A stretch of DNA of 64,000 nucleotides from Bacteriovorax sp. BSW11_IV (GCF_000447755.1 NZ_AUNE01000010.1:186001-250000), one strand, 5' to 3'; positions 15,284 to 24,914 are shown, counted from the stretch's first letter. The notes: generated from the sequence alone by a model not told the origin. Numbers and translations: made by a program.

Positions 15284-16477
15284 TTAATTTCCGTGGATGT
15301 ACCAACGATATAACTTATCTTTCAGAGTTCTCTTACGTTTTCCAGACTTTAAACATTTTTTATAGTCTTTGTCATTATCTGTTTCTTCGCGACAAGCATC
15401 TTCTTTTTCTTTCTGCTTAGCTTTTACAAGATCAGAAATACTGTAATTGAACATATCATGATAATCATCAGCAGGATGATCTTGTAGTTCTTCGTGTGGA
15501 GCTACACCATTCCAATTCTTACCAGTTTGAACAAGATTATCTCTATCAAGTGTCCAATCAGGCTCAGCTTTAGAGCCAACGTTTACGACTCTTTGGTACG
15601 GCTTATTTTGCTTTGGAAATGGGTGATCATCTAGATCGCCAGTTCTGTAGCTAACTTCGATTGGCATGTTAGTCGTTGGAGACTTATCTACGAGATAATA
15701 TAGTGTATAAAGATCATCTAGTGGCATTCTCATACAACCATGGCTATCGAAGGCCCTAACAAATGTGTCAAGATTTGGTTGAACGTGAAAACCAATTCCT
15801 GTCCATCCCTCACCAACGTTTTCACTTGTAAGAATTCTAATGAATGGTTTTTTCTTAAAATAGCGTGGCATTTTACGAGAAAACTCTGCAACTCTCTTAT
15901 CAAGATAAGCTTTTTTGAATCTTGGAGTTAAAAGAGAATACTCATCAAAAAGAACGCCTTCATCAAATGAACCAACACCTAATGGAAAAATCATTTTAGT
16001 GTTATTCTTACGATCATAAGCAGTAAGTTTTCTGTCCACAAGTGAAACAGCAAACTCGAAATTCGTGTTGTTTATAGAATACGAAGATGCATATACCTGA
16101 AGATCAGCGGCATTTGCACTATTGTAACGAACATCTAAAACTTTAAATTCAACAGCACCACTTTTTAGGCGTACCATTGCACGAAGATTAAGCTTAATAT
16201 CACTCCCACTTCTTTCGGGAACTTTATCGAAATAAAGATTATGAATTTCCTTAATGCTCGTTTCTTGCATATAGCGTTCAGCATTTTTAAGAAGCTCAGA
16301 ATTTACAGAAGAAAGTGATGGAACAATATTTCCAAGATAATTAACGACATCGCCTACGCGAACACCAACGACCTTACCTTCGGCCTTATCTGCAAGATCA
16401 ATCGTCTTGTAACTTGCAAAACTCGAAGACAGGGCAACGCTAGCTACAACAAATAGCTTTGCTAAGTTTTTGTACAT
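15284..16477 (-). CDS. L,D-transpeptidase (YkuD) family protein, exported
   Basis: A 397-residue exported protein (signal peptide about 1-21). The YkuD domain shows IGFHVQP with catalytic-site His 231 and SHGCMR at 245-250 with nucleophile Cys 248. Such enzymes form 3-3 peptidoglycan cross-links, attach proteins to the wall or exchange D-amino acids. An N-terminal domain of about 120 residues precedes the catalytic part, and a 130-residue charged tail, rich in Lys, Glu and Asp, follows. In Bdellovibrio, such enzymes are numerous and some modify prey wall. A GGGGGG-type RBS precedes the ATG. Confidence 0.9.
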   Translation of the reverse strand: MYKNLAKLFVVASVALSSSFASYKTIDLADKAEGKVVGVRVGDVVNYLGNIVPSLSSVNSELLKNAERYMQETSIKEIHNLYFDKVPERSGSDIKLNLRAMVRLKSGAVEFKVLDVRYNSANAADLQVYASSYSINNTNFEFAVSLVDRKLTAYDRKNNTKMIFPLGVGSFDEGVLFDEYSLLTPRFKKAYLDKRVAEFSRKMPRYFKKKPFIRILTSENVGEGWTGIGFHVQPNLDTFVRAFDSHGCMRMPLDDLYTLYYLVDKSPTTNMPIEVSYRTGDLDDHPFPKQNKPYQRVVNVGSKAEPDWTLDRDNLVQTGKNWNGVAPHEELQDHPADDYHDMFNYSISDLVKAKQKEKEDACREETDNDKDYKKCLKSGKRKRTLKDKLYRWYIHGN

Positions 16478-16556
16478 ATTTCCCCCCGGTATAGTAAAAA
16501 ACCTTTAAGGGACTAAATACATGAGGGAATGAATATTTGATAGGAGTGTGGAAATA

Positions 16557-16606
16557 ATTATAGAACAACGGGTCATAAGGAGTTAAAAATACAGACGCAT
16601 TGCGTC
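16557..16606 (-). promoter_or_regulatory. Candidate promoter and operator of the L,D-transpeptidase gene
   Basis: Read on the minus strand: TATAAT (16562-16557), 18 bp behind TTAACT (16586-16581). A perfect palindrome GACGCA-T-TGCGTC (16594-16606) stands just upstream of the -35 element, at a place suited to a regulator. The distance from the -10 to the ATG is about 80 bp. Confidence 0.45.
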
Positions 16607-16625
16607 ACACTGCTAGTAACCCACT

Positions 16626-16651
16626 AAAAACAAAGGGCCACATAGTGGCCC
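16626..16651 (-). terminator. Terminator of the FKBP isomerase gene
   Basis: Stem GGGCCAC/GTGGCCC with a three-base loop, followed on the minus strand by TTTGTTTTT, 12 bp after the stop of the FKBP gene. Confidence 0.88.
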
Positions 16652-16662
16652 CTCATTAAAAC

Positions 16663-17358
16663 TTATTTCTTAGCAGCTGGTGCTTTTTGAATATCTAGAA
16701 GTTCAACTTCAAAGATAAGTGTCGATCCACCAGGGATCTTAGGAGGTGCACCTTGGTCACCGTAAGCAAGCTCAGATGGGATTACAAGTTTAATCTTTCC
16801 ACCCTTACCTACTAATTGAAGACCTTCTGTCCAACCTTTGATTACTCTATTTAGAGGAAAGCTAGTTGGATTATTTCTTGCGTATGAAGAGTCGAACTCA
16901 GTTCCGTCAATAAGAGTACCTTTATAGTGTACTGTTACTGTGTCTTCAGCTGCTGGTTTATCATTAGATCCTGCAGTAAGAACTTTATAAGCTAAACCTG
17001 AAGCTGTTTTTTGAGCTTGCTCAGAAGATACAAATGAATCAAGGAACTTCATCCCTTTATCTTTGTTTCCTTTTGCCATATCTTCAGTTCTCTTAGTTAA
17101 AAGCTCTCTGAACTTCATAGCATACTCTTGTGAGTTTACTTGCTCAGGCTTTCCATCTAGAGAATCTTTAATCCCAGCAATGAAAGCTACTTTTTCTGTT
17201 TCAGACATTTCAAGAGTCTTGAAACGAGCACCGTGCATAGTACCTACTGAATAGAAAATTTTATTTTCTTCTTTTGAAAGATCAGCTTTTTGCTCACCTT
17301 TCATACAACCTGTTAGCATAGCTGCTGACATAAGTGTAAGTGCGAACATCTTTTTCAT
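16663..17358 (-). CDS. FKBP-type peptidyl-prolyl cis-trans isomerase, lipoprotein (FkpA/Mip-like)
   Basis: A 231-residue lipoprotein (lipobox MLTGC, Cys 18). Residues 25-115 form the helical dimerisation domain of FkpA/Mip proteins; 120-225 is the FKBP domain with VTVHYKGTLIDGTEFDSSY, VIKGWTEGLQL, IPSELAYGDQG and LIFEVELLDI, all the usual proline-pocket residues. It folds proteins in the periplasm. Codon use is biased as in highly expressed genes. It has its own terminator. The e(P4) phosphatase gene lies 90 bp upstream on the same strand. Confidence 0.95.
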   Translation of the reverse strand: MKKMFALTLMSAAMLTGCMKGEQKADLSKEENKIFYSVGTMHGARFKTLEMSETEKVAFIAGIKDSLDGKPEQVNSQEYAMKFRELLTKRTEDMAKGNKDKGMKFLDSFVSSEQAQKTASGLAYKVLTAGSNDKPAAEDTVTVHYKGTLIDGTEFDSSYARNNPTSFPLNRVIKGWTEGLQLVGKGGKIKLVIPSELAYGDQGAPPKIPGGSTLIFEVELLDIQKAPAAKK

Positions 17359-17448
17359 GTATCCATCCTTTGTATTAAATGAAATCCTTTTCTCTTATAT
17401 TTTAGTAACATAATCCAAAATGCGCAACTAGGGAATTTTAAACAAATC

Positions 17449-18225
17449 CTAAGGGTACAAATACTTCTGACGCTCTTGTTCACGCTCTTTATTTTCCTTA
17501 CTGTAATCGTACTCATGTAAGGCCCATTCCCAATCCCCGTACATTGGATTCGGGAGCACAATAAACTTACGCCCGAATTCCTTTCTAAAATGATCAACTA
17601 AAATATTGCGCTCATTTGAATTTTTCTCATCAAACTCCGTCGCAAAATCGGCAAGAGTGTCACCAAACAAAAGTACGATGTTATGAGTTTGGAATACAAC
17701 TTTTCTTCTCTTATCTTTTGAGTTTGAATGAGTTTTCAAAAAGAGATTTTCTTTTTTCACGGGAAGACCAACTTTTTTCATATTTTCATAAGTCGCTTCA
17801 AAGCTCTTAACTTTTCTATTTGAGATATAGAAAATATCTACACCTTTAGATTCAGCATAATTTAAAAACTCAACAGCACCGGCCAAAGGTCTCGCTCTTT
17901 TTTCGTCAATCCACTCACTCCAATTCTCATCATTATATGTACGACCTTCTAAAATATTTTTGGCCTGATAAGGAGAATTATCCAAAACTGTTTCATCGAT
18001 ATCCAAAACAATTCCCAATGGTTTTTTGTGTCTTTTTCTAAGCTCACTATCTAAAGATAATTTTGCAGCATTAAACGCTTGGTATGTAAGGGCCCTAACT
18101 TCAGCAGCATTTTGCATCCAAAGTGTTGCCGCTTCCATATAAGAAATATCTTCTTTTTTAGAAGAAGAACATCCAACTAAAAGAAGTACCATAGGTACAA
18201 TCGCGACCATTTTCTTAAACATCAT
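17449..18225 (-). CDS. 5'-nucleotidase, lipoprotein e(P4) family (HAD acid phosphatase)
   Basis: A 258-residue lipoprotein (lipobox LLVGC, Cys 19). The HAD motif I reads VLDIDETVLDNSPYQ, with motif II in IFYISNRK and the acidic motif III in FGDTLADF. The order AATLWMQNAAEVRALTYQ, then DIDET, then RARPLAGAVEFL is that of Haemophilus e(P4), an outer-membrane phosphatase that dephosphorylates NMN and nucleotides so they can enter the cell. Nucleotide salvage is a likely job in an organism that digests other cells. RnhA starts 5 bp upstream of this gene. Confidence 0.93.
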   Translation of the reverse strand: MMFKKMVAIVPMVLLLVGCSSSKKEDISYMEAATLWMQNAAEVRALTYQAFNAAKLSLDSELRKRHKKPLGIVLDIDETVLDNSPYQAKNILEGRTYNDENWSEWIDEKRARPLAGAVEFLNYAESKGVDIFYISNRKVKSFEATYENMKKVGLPVKKENLFLKTHSNSKDKRRKVVFQTHNIVLLFGDTLADFATEFDEKNSNERNILVDHFRKEFGRKFIVLPNPMYGDWEWALHEYDYSKENKEREQERQKYLYP

Positions 18226-18230
18226 TACTC

Positions 18231-18884
18231 CTATAATCCAGCTTCATCTAAGGCCAAATTGGCCAGACGATCACAATATTCATTTTGAGGGTGTCCAGCA
18301 TGGCCTTTTACCCATATAAATTTTAAATTATTAAAACTCTCTGTAATATGATCTAGCTTTTGCCACAGCTCCACATTCTCAGGTGCCTTATTATCGGCCT
18401 TACGCCAACCACGGGCCTTCCAGCCAGTAATCCACTTCTCAATACCGTCTACGACATATCGTGAGTCACTATAGACAAACACAGGCGTAGATGCGACTTC
18501 AATCTCATTTTCAATAAGAAACTCATAGCTTTGAATTAAACCATTAATGGCCCCTTCAAGCTCCATACGATTATTAGTCGTTTTCATTTCGACACCTGAG
18601 GCCTCGAAAATAACTTCACCAGATTGAGTTTGCGCCATTGCTCCCCAGGCCCCTGGTCCGGGGTTTCCACGACAAGCACCATCAGAAAAAACAACCAACG
18701 CCCTTTGGAAATCTTTTATTTCGTTAGGTAGCGGAAAACCACCTGGAGTTGTTTCTTGTCTTTCAATTACCGGCCAATCATGATGATCAACTTTATCCAT
18801 TAAAAAAGAGATGGCCTCTTGAGAGTCACTATCTGAGAACAAACTCTTCATTTCTCTCAATACTTGTAAATACTTTTTTTTCAC
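18231..18884 (-). CDS. rnhA: Ribonuclease HI with N-terminal extension
   Basis: A 217-residue protein; residues 61-217 are RNase HI, which cuts RNA in RNA-DNA hybrids. The four acidic active-site residues are present: D68 in FSDGACRGNPGPGAWG, E108 in NNRMELEGAI, D140 in VYSDSRYVV and D205 in EYCDRLANL, and the WVKGHAGHPQN loop has the catalytic His. The N-terminal 60 residues form a charged helical extension not seen in E. coli RnhA; it has no hybrid-binding (HBD) signature that I can recognise. It lies 5 bp upstream of the e(P4) gene, on the same strand. Confidence 0.93.
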   Translation of the reverse strand: MKKKYLQVLREMKSLFSDSDSQEAISFLMDKVDHHDWPVIERQETTPGGFPLPNEIKDFQRALVVFSDGACRGNPGPGAWGAMAQTQSGEVIFEASGVEMKTTNNRMELEGAINGLIQSYEFLIENEIEVASTPVFVYSDSRYVVDGIEKWITGWKARGWRKADNKAPENVELWQKLDHITESFNNLKFIWVKGHAGHPQNEYCDRLANLALDEAGL

Positions 18885-19056
18885 GAAATATCCTCTGGCG
18901 ATATTTTTACTTATTAAAGAGCAATCATACTTAAGTAAATCTAATATGATAAGCCAAATATGACATCGACTATACGCACAAACGTTGCGGAATCCTTTGC
19001 AACGAGATACCAGTATGATAAAGATGTGAATTCAAAATCAAATTGAAGAGGTCAAC

Positions 19057-19545
19057 TTGAATACGGAATACTCCATTAGAGTTTATAAACAATACTTTAA
19101 TTTTGCGTCTTCTCACTTCATGCTTTTTAAAGATGGAACACGTGAACCCCTTCACGGTCATAATTACCGCGTTACCCTAAAGGCCGACGCAATTGACCTA
19201 GAAGGCGACATGGTTTTCGATTTCCTAGATATTAAGCCGATCGTGAGAGAAGTATGTGATTCACTTGATCACAAACTGTTAATTCCAGGCGAATCAACAA
19301 TGATTGAAATCTTGGATAAAGACACAAATTACGAAATGAAAACTCTCGATGGAAGTTTCTTTTCTATGCCAAAGACAGATGTTCTCATTCTGCCAATTTT
19401 AAATACAAGCGCAGAGAGAATTGCCATCTACATTACTCATGAAATTAAAAGACTAGTTTCAGAACGCTTTAGTTTTCAGTTTAAAAATATTGAAGTTGAA
19501 GTTGAAGAAACTCCAGGTCAATGTGCAGTATATCGCTCAGAATAA
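19057..19545 (+). CDS. 6-pyruvoyl-tetrahydropterin synthase/QueD family protein
   Basis: A 162-residue protein of the PTPS/QueD family. The zinc ligands are H20 (SSHF) and H33/H35 (HGHNY); the family's C-terminal Glu is in VEVEETPGQCAVY, and the conserved DLDH-like pair appears as DSLDHKLL. No preQ0 cluster genes (queC, queE, folE) are adjacent, so I cannot tell QueD (queuosine) from a pterin-synthesis role. The insertion at 80-110 (KDTNYEMKTLDGSF) is longer than in E. coli QueD. It starts at TTG, five bases behind AAGAGGT, and is followed after 9 bp by an M14 peptidase. Confidence 0.8.
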   Translation: MNTEYSIRVYKQYFNFASSHFMLFKDGTREPLHGHNYRVTLKADAIDLEGDMVFDFLDIKPIVREVCDSLDHKLLIPGESTMIEILDKDTNYEMKTLDGSFFSMPKTDVLILPILNTSAERIAIYITHEIKRLVSERFSFQFKNIEVEVEETPGQCAVYRSE

Positions 19546-19554
19546 AGGTGAATC

Positions 19555-20241
19555 ATGAATTTTATTGAACTAAGATCAGGCACAAGCGTTGAAGGTGCAG
19601 ACATTCACGCTTACAGATCAGACGTTAAAGGTGACAATTATCTTTATCTCCTTGGAGGTGTCCATGGTGATGAAGTTGAGGGTGTTTATGTTTTAAACCA
19701 CCTCTTCGAATGGCTAAAAACAGATGAGGCCCAAGAGCTACCTATTGTTGTCGTGCCAATTTTAAACGTTGATGGTTACCGTCAAGGCACAAGAACAAAT
19801 GCCCACGGAGTGGATCTAAACAGAAATTTAGAAACGACAAATTGGAGTGCTGAAGTTCGCCAGGCGAAATACCATCCTGGTACAGGGCCAATGAGCGAGC
19901 CAGAAAATAAATATTTAGACAAGCTCTTTAACAAGTTTCCACCAAAGCAGATTATTACATTCCACTCGTGGAAACCACTTCTTAACTACAATGGTGATTG
20001 CAAAGAGATTGCTGAGTTTATTGAACAATTCAATAAATACCCAAGTGAACCGGACGTTGGTTATCCGACTCCTGGATCGTTAGGAAATTATGCACCGGAG
20101 AAGTATAAGTGTCCCGTACTTACATACGAGTGTCCACTTATAGCAGAAGGAAAAACTCTAAAAGAAATCTGGGATGAAAATGAGCAAGGCCTTAAGGCGA
20201 TCATGAACTCAGATATGATCAAAAATAAAATCAAATACTAA
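19555..20241 (+). CDS. M14-family zinc carboxypeptidase/amidase (MpaA-like)
   Basis: A 228-residue cytosolic protein with a full M14 active site: H37 and E40 in GVHGDE, the NRN arginine at 90 (GVDLNRN), third ligand H137 in ITFHSW, and the catalytic Glu 192 in TYECP. The short length and lack of signal peptide match MpaA-like murein-peptide amidases, which cleave gamma-glutamyl-meso-diaminopimelate in recycled wall peptides. This fits an organism that digests cell wall, but the substrate is inferred. It is in an operon with the QueD-like gene. Confidence 0.82.
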   Translation: MNFIELRSGTSVEGADIHAYRSDVKGDNYLYLLGGVHGDEVEGVYVLNHLFEWLKTDEAQELPIVVVPILNVDGYRQGTRTNAHGVDLNRNLETTNWSAEVRQAKYHPGTGPMSEPENKYLDKLFNKFPPKQIITFHSWKPLLNYNGDCKEIAEFIEQFNKYPSEPDVGYPTPGSLGNYAPEKYKCPVLTYECPLIAEGKTLKEIWDENEQGLKAIMNSDMIKNKIKY

Positions 20242-20245
20242 AATT

Positions 20246-20272
20246 AAAAGTCCGGCCTGGCCGGACTTTTTT
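20246..20272. terminator. Bidirectional terminator
   Basis: Stem AGTCCGGCC/GGCCGGACT with a TG loop, T-run on the plus strand and A-run on the left side. It lies between the M14 gene and the convergent small membrane gene. Confidence 0.9.
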
Positions 20273-20675
20273 ATGCAACTTTTCTTCCCTCTTCTCTATG
20301 GGCACGACTATTTAAATAATCCATTATTTCACTTTCGTGTCGAAGGTGAGGAAATGAAACTCTAAAGCCCAACCATAATAGAAATAGGCCACCAATAATC
20401 ACAATAAATTCATTAAATGCAATCACGCCAGGATGGCCTTGAATCGAATAGAAAGACAGAGATGTAAAATAGGCTCCATAGAAGCAAAACAGATATTGAA
20501 TATGATTATTGTGAAGCTTCTTATAGGTTAAAAAAGTGTCTATTTCTTTTCTAAATCTTACAGTTTCCGATTTATTCTCAGCATCCATTTGTTCCATTAT
20601 GGCATTAAAAAACTCTGTTTCGTCAGTTGTTTTTTTAGATTGAGATTGATGTGGTCTTGGTAATACTGCTGGCAT
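20271..20675 (-). CDS. Small two-helix membrane protein, hypothetical
   Basis: A 134-residue protein with a polar N-terminal part (1-55, charged), then two hydrophobic segments at about 60-78 and 84-103, and a basic C-terminal tail. I recognise no family. Its stop overlaps the terminator shared with the M14 gene. An AAGGGGG RBS precedes the ATG at 20675. Confidence 0.6.
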   Translation of the reverse strand: MPAVLPRPHQSQSKKTTDETEFFNAIMEQMDAENKSETVRFRKEIDTFLTYKKLHNNHIQYLFCFYGAYFTSLSFYSIQGHPGVIAFNEFIVIIGGLFLLWLGFRVSFPHLRHESEIMDYLNSRAHREEGRKVA

Positions 20676-20776
20676 AAGTGCCCCCTTATAAATTCCCAGT
20701 TTTAGTTTATTTAAAGACTTATAAGAAAGGACAAAAGAATAAAAAGATATATTAAAAGTCGAAAGATTATAGACAA

Positions 20777-20799
20777 ATAAAAAGGCCCTCCGAAGAGGG
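20777..20799 (-). terminator. Terminator of the large metalloprotease gene
   Basis: Stem GGCCCTC/GAGGGCC with loop CGAA read on the plus strand (TTCG on the minus strand), followed on the minus strand by TTTTTATTTG, 8 bp after the stop. Confidence 0.9.
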
Positions 20800-20806
20800 C
20801 CATTTA

Positions 20807-23800
20807 TTAGATAGACATTAGAATTTTAGTTAAAGCATCTAGTTTAGCATCTAGTTCTTTAGAGTTCATTCTGTACTCTTTCGCCACTCTTACAAACTCT
20901 TGAAGCACTTGTTCCTTAGGTGTTGCTTGTGCAATGAAAGCACTAAGAATATTCAATTGTTTTTGCTCAACAAATGGCATTAACACTTCATTCAACTTCT
21001 TGTCTGCAACAGTTGCATCTTGCTCTACGAATCCTTCTAAAAGAGCGCCAAGATTTGCGTTTGAATTGATGAATGGTGAAAGATATTTTTGAATACCATA
21101 ACCCACTCTTGGCACTAGTTGTTGCACAATTTGAGATAATATTACTTCATTATGCTTAATACGTTCAATCGCTTCTTTTACAGTAATGATTGATTGTGCA
21201 TCATCGGCCAAGTGTTCCGATATACTTGCATCTAGCGGAAAATTGATCTTATCTAAGGCCTCTTGAAGTTCCGATCTTACAATTGATACCTTTGAACTCA
21301 CATCAAGAAGTTTCTCATCTAAAGTCTTCACTATTGCAGCAACAAGATTGTCTGACAATTCTGTCTTTGAAAGGTCTCTAAGAAAATTCAAATCATTTCT
21401 TTCGTTAATCAGCTCTCCAGTTGGAGATTGAGCTGGAGCGGCAACATAGTTACTTCCAACAGTAGTCTTTACGAAACCTTGTGGAATAACTCTTTCATCT
21501 CTAGTTCTTAATAGATAATATGCAGATGCCCTCTCCATACTAGCTTCAGTATCGCCTGGAATATATAGAGACTCAGCAACCGCAGCATAGTTAGATACAA
21601 TCAGATCTTTTTCTGTAGCAAAAAACTCAAGAGATTCTGCTGCTAATGAGTTCTTAGCAAATGCTTCTCCAAGTGACTTTTTATCAACACCATTGATGAC
21701 ACGATTTTGAACCATGGCCATGATTTCATTTCTCCAAACTGGATTATCCATGAAGTTTGGATAGAAACCTTCGTAGTTGTGCGAAATAATCATTGGAATT
21801 CTGATTACTAATCCTAGCATTGCGAATTGTCTTGCGGCCTCTAGACCAGCAATTTGATTTCTTAAGTAGTCATCTTTGTTTCCAGGATTATTCGAAACTT
21901 TAATATCGTTAAGAATATATCCACCTTCAGCAACTAACTTTTGTCCAATGATTGAAGCAATGTCAGAACATGCATATACGTTCTTTGAATACATACCCCA
22001 AATTCTTTGTCTTGCTTGTTCAAAGTCTAAAACAGTTCTTGAACCATCAGATTTTTCAAGTTCACAAGTCTTAGCAGAGTGAAAAGCAACTTCTTTAAGG
22101 AATTCATACGCTTTAGTTGCAGCATTTAAATACCTTTGGTGTCCCTTAGCAATGTCAGAGTCTGATGCATTTAAATTCTTAACAAGAGCTTGGAAAGACT
22201 TTCCATCAAAACCTTGAAGGTACTTATTTGACTCTCCTAACTCTTTTGCAACATAGTATCTCCACTGATCGTGAATAGCTTTCAGAGAGAATACAGAGTT
22301 TAACATCTTATTAGCTAAAATATTTTGTGAAGGACTAAAAGCTCTGTCATACTTACGCCCATAAAGAGCTACGAATGACTTAAAGTCAGCAATAATGTGA
22401 TCTACAACTTCTTCAGGGTTTGAACCTTGGTCCCATCTAGTACACAGTGGATCAGTTAGAGACACGTGCTCATCTGTACAGAATTTGTATGGCTTCGCAA
22501 CTAGACCAGCAGAGGCCGTAGCTTCTTCGATACTCTTATTTGCAACTGAAAGTTCCTGACCTTCAACAGTATCAATTTTTTCAGCGTAACCAAACTTAAT
22601 CGCCGCTACATCATACTTACCAGGAGCAACAAGCTCTGCTACGTCATTAGCAAGATAGTCCATAATTGACGAAGTCATCGCATGAACTTTATCAGATTTA
22701 TCTTTCGAAAAGTTCTCAGGATCATTTGATCCAGAAAAATTATGTCTTAAACCAAAGTTGTGTCCAAGTTCGTGTACAACAGTTGATAGAACGTTCTCTT
22801 CTAGCAGCTTATTCGCACATTTTTCAACAACTTCAATTTCACGAGCATCGTATGTTGGCTTACCTGGTAAAGAAGCAAGTTCTTTAACGTAATCATTTAC
22901 TTCACTACACTGCTCAGCAATTCTTTGATAAGAATCATTATCAACTACTGCGTAAGAGCAATTTGTTCCATGGCTAAAGAGTTGATCTAGAGAGCTATTT
23001 TCGTGATTATGCTTTTCTTTTTCTTCAGACTTTTTGATATTTAAAAGTTTATAGATAGCATTCGTTTGCTTCTCTAGTGTCTTTGCATTAAGTCCAAGCT
23101 CTTCTGCATTTGAAGTGAGCTTGCTTGAGTTTTCAAGAAGAACTTTAAATTCTGTACTATTTGTTAAAGAAGAGCTAATCATTGAAGCACTAGAACTTCC
23201 CGAAACTCCACCAATCGTAGAATTCAATCTATTAGAAGGAGCACTCGTTACAAGAAGTTCTTGTTTAGTCGTTTCATACTTTCCAAGTTCTTTTTTAATA
23301 TAATTACGAACATTTGCAATAAGCCCTTCTCTAAATGGGTTTGCATAGATATTCGTTGTCGCTGAAATAATTTCTCCAGACTCAGAGTCAGAGATTGATG
23401 GACCATAGCCTAAAAGACCTGAACCATCTTTTGTATCAACGATATTTAGAATATTGTAACGGATATCTCCTAACTCAACGTCACGAGATTCATTAAGCAC
23501 AACTTTAATACCAGTTCCGGCCTCTTCAAAAGCATGATTCCAGGCCTCAATACCTTTGCGCCCAACTTCTCTCATCTCTTTAGATGTATTTGTTGAGAAA
23601 TAGTATTCAATAACTTTATTCTCAGGATTGAAACGGTTAAGAAGAACTAGCTTATCAAAGTCCTCATCACGGTATTGTCTATGGTTTTTAATATAGTGCT
23701 TATATGTTTTGAAAAATCCAAAATTGTTAAAATCTGATTTTCTATAAACTCTACCCGCGATCGGCTTATGAGCACGACGAAGAGCAAACTTTACACGAAT

Positions 23801-24880
23801 TTCTTCTGAAGGATACCAAATTGTCCAACTGATAAAATCTTTGGCAACTTCAAGTTTTTGAAGAACACCATCTCTAACACCATCAGTAATTAAAGAAGAA
23901 ACGTTCTTGAAATCAATTTTCATGAAACGTCTATCTTCCCAATTTTTTGCTTCTTTATTGTTATTATCAAGAGCAACTTCTTTCATTGAAACTTGACCAT
24001 TAATAGTCTCACGCTTGTAATCAATCCAATTTACAGGCACCTTAAATGCTTTTTTCAAGTTGATATCATCTTCTCTTGAAATGATCTGGTCTAAGTTTAA
24101 GTTATAGGCAAGTACTGAATCTTTATATTTTTTAAATTCAATTCTAGAAACACTATCGGCCTCAGCATCAACAGAAAGGTCACGACCAATTGAAGTGGCA
24201 TTTTTTGTAGAAGCAGAAACAATTGTTGCAGCATAGAACCACTGTCCATCAAAGAAATCAGCAGGGAAAACATCAATCTTTTGTTGAGCAGCAAATAGTT
24301 CATAAGAAGACGTGCTAGCAATTTCAAAATGAGATGAATTGGCCACAGACTTCTGAGACATTTCCATTAACTTTCTTGAATCTTCACCGTAAGAGTTCTG
24401 AATATTCTCAACACTTACTAGTCTTATTGGATAACCAAGAAGAGGAACTTTATAACGGCCATCATTTAACTGAGTTGCATATGTTAACTCATCAAATGGA
24501 ATAGCATCTTTACTCGCAACTTTGTTAACAACAAGATACTTATCAGTTACTTCATACTGAATTTCGTATTTGTGATTTGGAAGACCTCTAAAAGTGAAGC
24601 CTTGAAATAATGGAGCATCTGTTGTGTACTCCACGATCATCATATTGTTCATTCCATCATAATTTCCTACATCTAACGATCTTGTCGCAGAAGATGCAGT
24701 ACTTTCTGATTGAACACTCGAAGTCGTCGTTAGTTCAAACGTTTTTCCATTGTACTCACTTACATTAAGTAAGTTGCGACCTTGGCCTTGAGAAAACTCT
24801 TCTTGTCTCTCTTTGGCACATCCAAACGCCAGAAGCGATAGTGCGACGAAACTTGAATTGATGATTTTTTTCTTAGTCAT
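20807..24880 (-). CDS. Very large zinc metalloprotease lipoprotein (metzincin, DUF5117/DUF4953-like)
   Basis: A 1357-residue lipoprotein (lipobox LLAFGC, Cys 21). The metzincin zinc motif HELGHNFGLRH spans 703-713, followed by NFSGS, as in the DUF5117/DUF4953 zinc metalloproteases of Bacteroidetes and Proteobacteria (usually 800-900 residues). The N-terminal half contains the beta-rich DUF5117-like part; a further 500 residues after the zinc site are helical and include two Cys-containing loops. The ATG at 24880 has RBS AAGGGAAAG; a longer start at 24964 would bury the signal. It follows an outer-membrane-type protein by 34 bp and probably works with it. Codons are biased as in expressed genes. 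Confidence 0.82.
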   Translation of the reverse strand: MTKKKIINSSFVALSLLAFGCAKERQEEFSQGQGRNLLNVSEYNGKTFELTTTSSVQSESTASSATRSLDVGNYDGMNNMMIVEYTTDAPLFQGFTFRGLPNHKYEIQYEVTDKYLVVNKVASKDAIPFDELTYATQLNDGRYKVPLLGYPIRLVSVENIQNSYGEDSRKLMEMSQKSVANSSHFEIASTSSYELFAAQQKIDVFPADFFDGQWFYAATIVSASTKNATSIGRDLSVDAEADSVSRIEFKKYKDSVLAYNLNLDQIISREDDINLKKAFKVPVNWIDYKRETINGQVSMKEVALDNNNKEAKNWEDRRFMKIDFKNVSSLITDGVRDGVLQKLEVAKDFISWTIWYPSEEIRVKFALRRAHKPIAGRVYRKSDFNNFGFFKTYKHYIKNHRQYRDEDFDKLVLLNRFNPENKVIEYYFSTNTSKEMREVGRKGIEAWNHAFEEAGTGIKVVLNESRDVELGDIRYNILNIVDTKDGSGLLGYGPSISDSESGEIISATTNIYANPFREGLIANVRNYIKKELGKYETTKQELLVTSAPSNRLNSTIGGVSGSSSASMISSSLTNSTEFKVLLENSSKLTSNAEELGLNAKTLEKQTNAIYKLLNIKKSEEKEKHNHENSSLDQLFSHGTNCSYAVVDNDSYQRIAEQCSEVNDYVKELASLPGKPTYDAREIEVVEKCANKLLEENVLSTVVHELGHNFGLRHNFSGSNDPENFSKDKSDKVHAMTSSIMDYLANDVAELVAPGKYDVAAIKFGYAEKIDTVEGQELSVANKSIEEATASAGLVAKPYKFCTDEHVSLTDPLCTRWDQGSNPEEVVDHIIADFKSFVALYGRKYDRAFSPSQNILANKMLNSVFSLKAIHDQWRYYVAKELGESNKYLQGFDGKSFQALVKNLNASDSDIAKGHQRYLNAATKAYEFLKEVAFHSAKTCELEKSDGSRTVLDFEQARQRIWGMYSKNVYACSDIASIIGQKLVAEGGYILNDIKVSNNPGNKDDYLRNQIAGLEAARQFAMLGLVIRIPMIISHNYEGFYPNFMDNPVWRNEIMAMVQNRVINGVDKKSLGEAFAKNSLAAESLEFFATEKDLIVSNYAAVAESLYIPGDTEASMERASAYYLLRTRDERVIPQGFVKTTVGSNYVAAPAQSPTGELINERNDLNFLRDLSKTELSDNLVAAIVKTLDEKLLDVSSKVSIVRSELQEALDKINFPLDASISEHLADDAQSIITVKEAIERIKHNEVILSQIVQQLVPRVGYGIQKYLSPFINSNANLGALLEGFVEQDATVADKKLNEVLMPFVEQKQLNILSAFIAQATPKEQVLQEFVRVAKEYRMNSKELDAKLDALTKILMSI

Positions 24881-24914
24881 TTTCTTTCCCTTGTTTGCTG
24901 CTTCAGTTCGAAAA

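Noticed and set aside
18983-19004. CGTTGC/GCAACG inverted repeat between rnhA and the QueD-like gene
   Set aside because: It does not match the preQ1 riboswitch pattern, the loop is ten bases and there is no T-tract; a chance or unknown operator is as likely.
20271-20675. The small membrane protein as a possible terminator artefact
   Set aside because: Kept as a gene: it has an RBS, two clear hydrophobic segments and its stop meets the shared terminator.
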